64,000 bases of DNA from Armatimonadota bacterium (GTDB lineage Bacteria; Armatimonadota; Fimbriimonadia; Fimbriimonadales; Fimbriimonadaceae). The translations under genes and the position numbers were made by a program. The stretch is taken from assembly GCA_018268395.1 (NCBI GenBank), contig JAFDWQ010000009.1, positions 248,001 to 312,000 on the forward strand, in the 5' to 3' direction. The stretch's first letter is position 1, and every line of letters begins with the position of its first letter. Below, piece after piece: positions 18,981 through 25,796 of the stretch. The notes beneath the pieces are model-generated. The model ran no database searches. It was not told where the DNA came from and worked only from the letters and a program-made list of their open reading frames with translations.

Positions 18981-19934
18981 ATGACCGGTTTCAAAAGGAT
19001 TTGGAGTTCGCGCTGGACGCCTGCCGTCTTGGTCGCCGTCGCCTTCGGTGCCTACGCCGTTCTCCGTCCCAAGGCGATGACCCGGGAGACGTTCGACCTT
19101 CGCGGAGACCTGCTCGTGTCCGGGAACCCGCACCTGCGCGAAGTGTGCCTCACGTTCGACGACGGGCCGCACCGGGAGTCGATGACCAAGATCCTGGACG
19201 CCCTTCGCGACGCCAACGTCCGTGCGACGTTCTTCGTCGTCGGCAAAGTCGTTGAAAAAGAACCCGCCTTGGTGCGGCGGATGATGCAAGAAGGACACGA
19301 AGTCGGCAACCACACGTATTCCCACAAGCGGCTGACCCAGATGGCGCTGGAGAGCGCGAAGCAGGAGATCCGCGCGTGCGCGTCCTCGGTCGAGCGGGCG
19401 ACCGGCGCGAAAATGTCGTTGCTGCGTCCGCCCGGAATGTCCTACGACCGAAGCGTCCTGGACCTCGCACGCGAACTCGGCTACGTGACCGTACATTGGA
19501 ACGTGGTCGCCGCCGACTATGTCCCCGTCGCACCGGACACGATCCGGGCGCGCGTGATGCGGCAGGTCAAGGACGGGAGCGTCGTCTTGCTCCACGATTC
19601 GCCGGACACGGCCGCCGCTTTGCCCCTGATCATCCGCGACCTCAGGGCCAAAGGGTTCGGCTTCGTCACGGCGAGCCAGATGCTGGCCCGGCTCCCCCGG
19701 CCCGTCTTCGTTGCGACGAACGCGTATTCCGTGAAGCCGGCCGTACCGAAACCGGAAACGGCCCCGGCCCGGCTCGTGAGGCAAAAGCCGCCTGTCCGGG
19801 CGAAAACCGACTCCGGCCCAAGGCGGGAGGGGCCGGATCCGACCCCACGCTCGCCACAAGACGTCCCGGTCTGGGACGGAGGCCCGGCAGGTTCGCCGGA
19901 CCGTCACGAGGAAAGCTTCGGCCCCCTCTCGTAG
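18981..19934 (+). CDS. Membrane-anchored polysaccharide deacetylase (NodB family, CE4)
   Basis: A 317-residue protein with an N-terminal anchor (about residues 14-30) and a NodB homology domain (about 55-235). Motif 1 TFDDGP is at 58-63, motif 2 is NHTYSHKRL, motif 3 LRPPGM, and motif 5 VVLLHDS. All residues for the metal (Asp, His, His) and the catalytic base are present, so it is probably active on N-acetylated glycans such as peptidoglycan or an exopolysaccharide. A Pro/Arg/Lys-rich tail of about 75 residues follows. Its last 31 bases overlap the end of doxX on the other strand. Confidence 0.88.
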   Translation: MTGFKRIWSSRWTPAVLVAVAFGAYAVLRPKAMTRETFDLRGDLLVSGNPHLREVCLTFDDGPHRESMTKILDALRDANVRATFFVVGKVVEKEPALVRRMMQEGHEVGNHTYSHKRLTQMALESAKQEIRACASSVERATGAKMSLLRPPGMSYDRSVLDLARELGYVTVHWNVVAADYVPVAPDTIRARVMRQVKDGSVVLLHDSPDTAAALPLIIRDLRAKGFGFVTASQMLARLPRPVFVATNAYSVKPAVPKPETAPARLVRQKPPVRAKTDSGPRREGPDPTPRSPQDVPVWDGGPAGSPDRHEESFGPLS

Positions 19935-20413
19935 GGTCCGGACGACGAGACAGCGGGTGGACCAAGGCCCGTCAAAGCCTTGTCGACCGACCACGCACCC
20001 GCACCGCGCCAGAGAAGGATCGCCAGCACAGGCAGCGCGAACAAGAAGTACTCGATCCCCTCGCCCTTTTGCTGGCCCGTCCAATTCATGAAGAACCCGT
20101 TCGGAAGGTGGACCATCACGACCGCGACGGCGAGCGTCGAGAAGATCCCGAGAGCGGCGACCCGCGTCAGGAGGCCAAGGGCCAAGGCGATGCTCCCGAA
20201 GAACTCGGCGATGATGACGAGCCACGCGAGCGCCGGTGGAACTCCCAGAGCCTGGCCCATGAACCCGACCGTTCCTTCCGGGCCGTGCCCCCCGAACCAG
20301 CCCAACAGCTTTTGGGCGCCGTGGGGCCAGACGACCACGGCCGCCGAGATCCGAAGGACGGTCAGAGCGAAGTCGTCCGACGTCGATAGCACCCTTTGCC
20401 AAGATGCCTTCAC
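19904..20413 (-). CDS. DoxX-family membrane protein
   Basis: A 169-residue protein with four hydrophobic helices and the DoxX pattern: RISAAVVVWPHGAQKLLGWF near the start, an LAWLVIIAEFFGSIALALG helix and VMVHLPNGFF later. DoxX proteins are small inner-membrane proteins linked to redox and thiol stress; their catalytic role is not settled. The start is GTG at 20413 with GGAGG eight bases upstream. It is divergent from a MarR regulator at 20636 and close to msrB, suggesting a regulated redox-stress group. Confidence 0.82.
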   Translation of the reverse strand: MKASWQRVLSTSDDFALTVLRISAAVVVWPHGAQKLLGWFGGHGPEGTVGFMGQALGVPPALAWLVIIAEFFGSIALALGLLTRVAALGIFSTLAVAVVMVHLPNGFFMNWTGQQKGEGIEYFLFALPVLAILLWRGAGAWSVDKALTGLGPPAVSSSGPYERGPKLSS

Positions 20414-20602
20414 GCTGACGGCCTCCTCGTCAAGCGGGCTTGGCCCCGGGTGTGTGACAGGTTTCTCTGCCCTTTAGGGTCCATAATGGAACTTCGACGC
20501 AGGTTTGCTGACGGGCCCCGATCCGACGAACGGCCGGACCGGGCCGCAGAGGTGCTTGCGAATGCAATCATTGCTGACACAATATTATGAACGCCTACGA
20601 TC

Positions 20603-20616
20603 GTTGCGCGTGCAAC
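20603..20616. promoter_or_regulatory. Candidate MarR operator (GTTGC-N4-GCAAC)
   Basis: A perfect five-base inverted repeat GTTGC-GCGT-GCAAC lies 20 bases before the MarR start and just downstream of a -10-like TATTAT (20583-20588). Its position over the probable transcription start suggests autorepression. The rest of the 222-base doxX-marR gap shows no other clear element. Confidence 0.45.
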
Positions 20617-20635
20617 TAAATGGGTCTCTATTCTT

Positions 20636-21136
20636 ATGGACGGTCTGAACGAAGTGAAACAGGAGGCGTTCCGCTCTCTTCTGACGGTACACGCTCGCTT
20701 GATCGAGCGGCTCGACCGAGATTTTGCGGCTGCGAACGTCCTTCCCCTCAGTTGGTACGATGTCCTTGTCACCCTGGAATACGAAGAGCACGGCGCACTT
20801 CGCATGAGCGAACTGGCCGAAAGGGTGCTCTTGAGCCGTTCGGGCTTGACCCGTCTTGTCGACAGGCTGGTCGAGCAGGGGTACGTGGAACGGAAACAGT
20901 GCCCGTCAGACCGTCGCGGTCAGCACGCCGTCCTGACGCCGGCGGGTCAAAAAGCGCGAGAAGACGCTTGGCCGATCTACAACCAGAAGATCCAGGAGGT
21001 CTTCGGTTCGAAGATCACGGACGAAGAAGCCAGTGCGCTCACAGGAATCCTCCAACGCGTCATCGAGTCGACGGGAGGCTTCCGGGGGCACGGGAACGCT
21101 ACTTGTCCGGGACGAACTTCAGAACCGTGCCGTTGA
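20636..21136 (+). CDS. MarR-family transcriptional regulator
   Basis: A 166-residue winged-helix regulator. The DNA-binding region reads MSELAERVLLSRSGLTRLVDRLVEQGYVERKQ with the wing motif CPSDRRGQHAVLT typical of MarR. Flanking helices would form the dimer. It probably represses itself and the divergent doxX, and may respond to phenolic or oxidising compounds as relatives do. One cysteine precedes the wing (KQCPSDRR) and another lies near the C-terminus, so redox sensing is possible but unproven. Its 3' end overlaps the end of msrB on the other strand by 38 bases. Confidence 0.88.
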   Translation: MDGLNEVKQEAFRSLLTVHARLIERLDRDFAAANVLPLSWYDVLVTLEYEEHGALRMSELAERVLLSRSGLTRLVDRLVEQGYVERKQCPSDRRGQHAVLTPAGQKAREDAWPIYNQKIQEVFGSKITDEEASALTGILQRVIESTGGFRGHGNATCPGRTSEPCR

Positions 21137-21629
21137 TGCAGTAGCGAAGCCCCGTAGGCGGGGGGCCGTCGTCAAAGACGTGCCCAAGATGACCGTCGCA
21201 ACGGGCGCAGAGGATTTCCGTCCTGACCATCCCGAACTCGCGGTCCGACTTGTACCAGACGTTCGCCTTGTCGATCGGATTAAAGAACGACGGCCATCCC
21301 GTACCGGAATTGAACTTGCCGTCGGACTTGAAGAGCGGTAGGCCGCACCCGACGCACTCATAGACGCCCGCCCCCTTGTTCTCGAGGTTGATGCCGCAGA
21401 ACGGACGTTCTGTCCCCGCGTGGCGCAAGATCTTGTACTGCTCTTCAGTCAGCTGTGCCTTCCACTCCGCATCGGTCTTGACGACTTTGTCGGCACGTTT
21501 CGGGCTTTCCATGTTCAGGTTCACGACGGGTGCGTCCACTTTCGGTTTCTCCTGTCGAGCGGCGGAAAACGCCAGGGCAAGGGCAGCGGCTGCTCCTAGG
21601 GCGACGGTCACTCCGACGTTTGGTGTCAT
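21099..21629 (-). CDS. msrB: Peptide-methionine (R)-S-oxide reductase MsrB, secreted form
   Basis: A 176-residue protein with a signal peptide (about residues 1-23) and a complete MsrB domain. Zinc cysteines are in ECVGCG and CARCDG, the catalytic Cys164 is in RYCINGT, and substrate residues are in GTGWPSF and GHLGHVFDDG. It repairs oxidised methionine in exported proteins. The start has GGAGAAG upstream. Position beside MarR/DoxX on the redox locus supports an oxidative-stress role. The resolving cysteine expected in some MsrB proteins is not obvious, so recycling may use an external thiol. Confidence 0.92.
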   Translation of the reverse strand: MTPNVGVTVALGAAAALALAFSAARQEKPKVDAPVVNLNMESPKRADKVVKTDAEWKAQLTEEQYKILRHAGTERPFCGINLENKGAGVYECVGCGLPLFKSDGKFNSGTGWPSFFNPIDKANVWYKSDREFGMVRTEILCARCDGHLGHVFDDGPPPTGLRYCINGTVLKFVPDK

Positions 21630-21694
21630 TCGCTTCTCCGACTCTCCACTTTAATCCGGCGGGTAGGGTCCGGGTTCCCGGACCCGGCCGAAAG

Positions 21695-21708
21695 TATGAT
21701 GGACCCCC
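21695..21708 (+). promoter_or_regulatory. -10 box before rRNA methyltransferase start
   Basis: TATGAT at 21695-21700 ends eight bases before ATG 21709. There is no Shine-Dalgarno sequence, so the transcript is probably leaderless or nearly so. Confidence 0.4.
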
Positions 21709-22872
21709 ATGCCCGAAGGCGTCGTCCACTTGAAAAAGGGCAAAGAACGGAAGGTCACGAACGGCTACCCTTGGATCCAGCGCGGGGAGTGCCGCGCCGA
21801 CGGCGTCGAAGACGGTTCCGTCGCCCGTCTGGTCGACCATGAAGGCCGCTTCCTCGCCAGAGGAACCTACAACGCAAAAAGCCGGTTCCAGTTCAGGATC
21901 TTCTCGCTCGAAGACCGGCCCCTGGACGAGGCGTTCTTCGTCGAGCGGTGGTCGGCGGCCCAAGCCCTGCGCGAACGGCTTTTCCCAGGGCTCGAGGCAT
22001 GGCGGCTCTCGCACAGCGAAGCTGACGGCCTACCAGGCCTGATCGCCGACCGTTACGGTTCTTCGGTCATCGTCCAGGTCCGGTCGTTGGGAATGGAACG
22101 GCTCCGTGAAGCTTGGCTTCCCGCTTTGACCCAGGTCACTGGAGCCGAAGGCGTTCTGGAACGGAGCGAAATGGCCGGGCGCGAGGAGGAGGGCCTTTCC
22201 CCGAAATCGGGCTTGCTCTATGGAGCCGTACCGGATGACGTCGACATCGTCGAAGGTGGCCTGACTTACTCGGTCCCGTTGTCCAGCGGACTGAAGACCG
22301 GCCACTACTTGGACCAGCGAGAGACCAAACGGCGGTTTTCCGAGAGGGTGGAGAAAGGCCAGAAAGTGCTGGACTGTTTTTGTTACACGGGCGCGTTTTC
22401 CCTGACCGCCGCCCAAAACGGCGCGCTGGCCTATGGGATCGACCTCAACGGACCGGCCATCGAACGGGCCCGCGAAAACGCTGCCCGAAACGGACTGGAG
22501 GCCGTGTTCGTCCAAGCGAACGCATTCGAATACCTTGAGTCCGATTCTCTTGGACCTTACGATTGGATCGTCCTCGATCCTCCCGCGATCGCGAAGACGG
22601 CCGAAAAGCGCGACTCGCTCAAGTGGGCGGTCTGGAAGCTGGTCAAGAACGCTTTGCCCCTGCTGAAACCGGGAGGCAAGATGGTCGTGTGTTCCTGCTC
22701 GTACCAGCTCGGACTGCACGAACTGCTCGAAACGTGCCGCCTAGCGGCCGGCGACGCGGGCACGCGGTTGACCCTTGAGGACGTGACGGTTCAAGACCTC
22801 GACCACCCCGCTCCCTTGAGCTTCCCCGAGTCTCTGTATCTCAAATGCGCGTGGCTGCGAAAATCCCCTTAG
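21709..22872 (+). CDS. RlmI-type 23S rRNA (cytosine-C5) methyltransferase
   Basis: A 387-residue class I SAM-dependent methyltransferase. An N-terminal PUA-like RNA-binding domain (about 1-80) is followed by a Rossmann domain with motif I VLDCFCYTGAFSL, an acidic motif II YGIDLNG, and the catalytic region DWIVLDPPAI. A later cysteine lies in MVVCSCSYQL. This is the layout of RlmI (YccW), which modifies C1962 of 23S rRNA; exact site specificity is inference. It stands alone, between msrB and a hypothetical gene on the other strand. Confidence 0.88.
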   Translation: MPEGVVHLKKGKERKVTNGYPWIQRGECRADGVEDGSVARLVDHEGRFLARGTYNAKSRFQFRIFSLEDRPLDEAFFVERWSAAQALRERLFPGLEAWRLSHSEADGLPGLIADRYGSSVIVQVRSLGMERLREAWLPALTQVTGAEGVLERSEMAGREEEGLSPKSGLLYGAVPDDVDIVEGGLTYSVPLSSGLKTGHYLDQRETKRRFSERVEKGQKVLDCFCYTGAFSLTAAQNGALAYGIDLNGPAIERARENAARNGLEAVFVQANAFEYLESDSLGPYDWIVLDPPAIAKTAEKRDSLKWAVWKLVKNALPLLKPGGKMVVCSCSYQLGLHELLETCRLAAGDAGTRLTLEDVTVQDLDHPAPLSFPESLYLKCAWLRKSP

Positions 22873-22926
22873 CTCTTCAAACCAGTCAGGAACAGAACGA
22901 CCGCGAAGGTGATCGGGCGTGCCCAC

Positions 22927-23385
22927 TCAGTTGAACGCGCACCATTCGAACAGCGTCGCCCATTCCTTCCGCTGAAGCGCGACGGCGGAAGGATCGTTCT
23001 CCTGGGCCAACCGCACGATCTCTTCAGGATCGTATCCGGGGATCCGGTCCATGACCGGGTGGTGGCGGGCTTGCCGGTACCAGTAAAGCGCGTTGGAAAA
23101 ATCGCCCTCCCGGCGGTGGACGATCGCGTGCCAAAAGCTGCCCGTCAGGGACGACGACGATTGGCAAAGGACATGGGCCGCTTCGAGCTCGTCGACGTAA
23201 AGCCAGACTCCGGCAGCCAGCATCGGGCTCTTGTCCAGAACGGGGTCAGCGACGATGCCGCGTGCAAGCTTCAGGACGGTCTGATCGGCCCTGTGGCGCA
23301 CCACGGCCTGGCCCATCGCTTTGTCCAGCGCCATGGCGCTGAACAAGGGGCCGACGACTTCGGAAACCTGGGGCGGTAGGGTCAA
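22927..23385 (-). CDS. Conserved-looking helical protein of unknown function
   Basis: A 152-residue soluble protein. A region with LTGSFWHAIVHRREGDFSNA followed by LYWYRQARHHPVMDRI has an anti-TPR or TPR-like look, and this His/Arg/Trp-rich block is the sort of segment that stays conserved in families. No catalytic motif is recognised. The start at TTG 23385 overlaps the stop of an upstream small frame (TTGA), which suggests coupling with it. Function unknown. Confidence 0.6.
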   Translation of the reverse strand: MTLPPQVSEVVGPLFSAMALDKAMGQAVVRHRADQTVLKLARGIVADPVLDKSPMLAAGVWLYVDELEAAHVLCQSSSSLTGSFWHAIVHRREGDFSNALYWYRQARHHPVMDRIPGYDPEEIVRLAQENDPSAVALQRKEWATLFEWCAFN

Positions 23386-23654
23386 GACGTCTTGGCCTCC
23401 GGACGCTCTTTCGTCACGTCGTCCTCAATCGGACGTATTCGCTCGACCGACGTTGAAGCGTCTGTCGGCGGAACGCCCGTAGAGCCGTCGGCGTCTGCTC
23501 CGGCGGTCCCTTCGAGATCGATCGTGCCAAAGTATCCGGATCCAAAAACGGCCTCCCAAGCGAGGGCCTTCACCGCTTCACTGTACCACGCGAAAAGCTT
23601 CGTACAGAGTGGAAACCGCAACCGCGGCGCGGCTACGGCGGTACTCTGGAGCAT
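23382..23654 (-). CDS. Possible small protein, unknown function
   Basis: A 90-residue frame whose stop overlaps the start of the next gene on the same strand (TTGA), typical of coupled genes. The N-terminal half is mixed hydrophobic/aromatic (KLFAWYSEAVKALAWEAVF); the C-terminal half is acidic and Ser/Thr/Pro rich. The proposed ATG at 23654 shares the palindrome GCATGC with the divergent start at 23653, so the two starts overlap base for base, which is unusual. A later start is possible. Real only if the coupling is meaningful. Confidence 0.35.
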   Translation of the reverse strand: MLQSTAVAAPRLRFPLCTKLFAWYSEAVKALAWEAVFGSGYFGTIDLEGTAGADADGSTGVPPTDASTSVERIRPIEDDVTKERPEAKTS

Positions 23655-25488
23655 GCGCCGCACTCCGCTCCTCCTGATCGCGTTTCTCGTGCTGCCTGCG
23701 GCCGGACAGGGCCTTAAGGACAAGTACACCAAGTACGAGTACCGCATTCCCATGAGGGACGGGACACGGCTCTACACCAGCGTCTACGTTCCCAAAGGAA
23801 AACCGGGCAAGCACCCGGTCTTACTGGAAAGGACCCCCTACGGAGCCGGCCCTTACGGCCCGGACAACTATCGAGGGCACAGGGGCAGCCAGAAGTTTCA
23901 GGAAGCCGGATTCATTTTCGCGTACCAGGACGTGCGCGGCATCCACATGTCCGAAGGCGTGTTCGAAGACGTCCGACCGCAACTCCAGTTCACGACCGGG
24001 AAAAACGACGTCGACGAGAGCACCGACACGTACGACACGGTCGACTATCTCGTCAAGAACGTTCCGGAGAACAACGGCCGCGTCGGCCTGTGGGGGATCA
24101 GTTATCCCGGCGGCTACACCGCCCTCGGTGCGATCTCGAACCATCCCGCGCTGAAAGCCGTCTCGCCCCAAGCACCGACGAGCGAGTGGTTCATCGGAGA
24201 CGACATGCACCATCACGGCGCGTTCTTCCTTCAGGACTGTTTCAGCTTCTTCAGCGGCATGGGTGCGCCGAAGAACAACCCGTCGGCGAGTTGGCCCCCC
24301 GTCTTCCGGTTCGACATCAAGGGCGACGCCTACAAGTTCTTCCTGGACCTCGGGCCGATCAAGAACGCGAACGGGCCCGAATATTTCGGAGGAAAAAGCA
24401 AGTTCTGGAACGACGCGACCTCGCACCCGGATTACGACGAGTTCTGGCAGGCGCGCAACGTCGGCCACAACATGAAGAACGTGACCTGCGGCGTCTTGAA
24501 CGTCGGTGGCTGGTTCGACGCCGAAGACCTCTTCGGCGCCCTACACGTCTATCGGTCGACGGAAGCCCAGAACCGCACGTGGAACGCGCTCGTGATGGGA
24601 CCGTGGTCGCACGGAGGCTGGGCGAGCGGTTCCTTCGCGTCGCTCGGTGACGTCCCGTTCGGATCGAACACCTCCAAGTTCTTCATGGACGAAGTCGAAT
24701 ACCCGTTCTTCGAAGCGTTCTTGCTGAAGGACGGCAAGCCGAACGTCTCGGAAGCCACGGTCTTCGAAACAGGTCGGAACGAATGGCACAAACTGCCGGC
24801 CTGGCCCCCTAAGTCGGTCAAACCGACCGCCTATTACTTCGGACCGGCCAAGAGCCTGTCGACGACCGCGCAGCCCGGTTTCCAGGTCACAGAGGCCTAT
24901 GACGAATACGTGAGCGACCCGATGGACCCGGTCCCGTACGAAGGCGGGACGTTACGGGGCCGTTCGCGGACCTACATGCTCGCCGACCAGAGGTTCGCCT
25001 CTCAAAGACCTGACGTCCTGACGTATCAGACCAGAGTGCTGGCCAAGGACGTCACATGGGCAGGCCCGGTCGTAGCGGATCTCGTGGCATCCGTGAGCAC
25101 GACCGACGCCGATTTCGTGGTCAAAGTGATCGACGTCTGGCCGGACGGGTCGAAAGGCGCCCGGGACAAGGACATGTCGGGGTTCCAACAGCTCGTCCGG
25201 GGCGACATCTTGCGGGGCAAATACCGCCATAGCTATCAGAACCCGTCTCCGTTCGTTCCGGATAAGTCCGACTCTGTTAAGTTCCCCTTACCGGACGTCT
25301 ATCACACGTTCCTCAAGGGACACCGCATCATGGTGCAAGTGCAATCTTCATGGTTCCCGTTAGCCGACAGGAACCCACAAACGTTCTGTAACATCTACAC
25401 GTGCGGCCCTGAAGCCTTCGTCAAATCGACCGTGAGGATCTATCGGGGTTCCGAAGGATTGTCCAAGCTCACCGTCGGCACGATGTGA
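23653..25488 (+). CDS. Secreted CocE/NonD-family alpha/beta hydrolase
   Basis: A 611-residue S15-type hydrolase with a signal peptide (MRRTPLLLIAFLVLPAAGQG). The N-terminal catalytic domain has the nucleophile elbow GISYPGG, a preceding EDVRGIHMSEG and ERTPYGAGPYG region, and a late His in MGPWSHGGWASG. The C-terminal 200 residues form a jelly-roll domain (GPVVADLVASVSTTDADFVV). Family members hydrolyse acyl or peptide bonds, such as glutaryl-7-ACA, cocaine or Xaa-Pro peptides; the substrate here cannot be told. I start at ATG 23653 because the extension upstream lacks a signal peptide. Confidence 0.88.
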   Translation: MRRTPLLLIAFLVLPAAGQGLKDKYTKYEYRIPMRDGTRLYTSVYVPKGKPGKHPVLLERTPYGAGPYGPDNYRGHRGSQKFQEAGFIFAYQDVRGIHMSEGVFEDVRPQLQFTTGKNDVDESTDTYDTVDYLVKNVPENNGRVGLWGISYPGGYTALGAISNHPALKAVSPQAPTSEWFIGDDMHHHGAFFLQDCFSFFSGMGAPKNNPSASWPPVFRFDIKGDAYKFFLDLGPIKNANGPEYFGGKSKFWNDATSHPDYDEFWQARNVGHNMKNVTCGVLNVGGWFDAEDLFGALHVYRSTEAQNRTWNALVMGPWSHGGWASGSFASLGDVPFGSNTSKFFMDEVEYPFFEAFLLKDGKPNVSEATVFETGRNEWHKLPAWPPKSVKPTAYYFGPAKSLSTTAQPGFQVTEAYDEYVSDPMDPVPYEGGTLRGRSRTYMLADQRFASQRPDVLTYQTRVLAKDVTWAGPVVADLVASVSTTDADFVVKVIDVWPDGSKGARDKDMSGFQQLVRGDILRGKYRHSYQNPSPFVPDKSDSVKFPLPDVYHTFLKGHRIMVQVQSSWFPLADRNPQTFCNIYTCGPEAFVKSTVRIYRGSEGLSKLTVGTM

Positions 25489-25796
25489 GACAAGGATCAC
25501 AGAGGCTTAACGGTTAAGGCCGGGCCCGTGCCCTTTTCGGCCCCCCCCGACTCTGGTATCCTTTCGGGCCAGAGCCAAGACCTGGATGCGTGCCGTTCTT
25601 CGGAGCGCCCCAAGGGACGTTGCGATGAGCGGCATTCAGACTCGCTTGGCCACGGAGTGCGGTGGCATGTTGCCGCTTCGAGGCCAATCCCGCGCCGATC
25701 GGCGCGGCAGCTCTGCGGGCCGGACCGTCTGCCAAGACGCGGCGTGACGGCATCGCGGGCGGAAGCAGCCTTCCGTACTCCCAGCGAGTGAAAACT
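25489..25796. other. pnp leader / intergenic region
   Basis: About 300 bases between cocE and pnp. It contains a TTAAC-G-GTTAA inverted repeat (25507-25517), a weak GGGC/GCCC hairpin followed by TTTT near 25521-25537 that may end the cocE transcript, a -10-like TATCCT near 25557, and an 18-base perfect palindrome CCGCGCCGATCGGCGCGG at 25690-25707. pnp leaders in other bacteria are often structured and self-regulated; a role here is inference. Confidence 0.4.
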
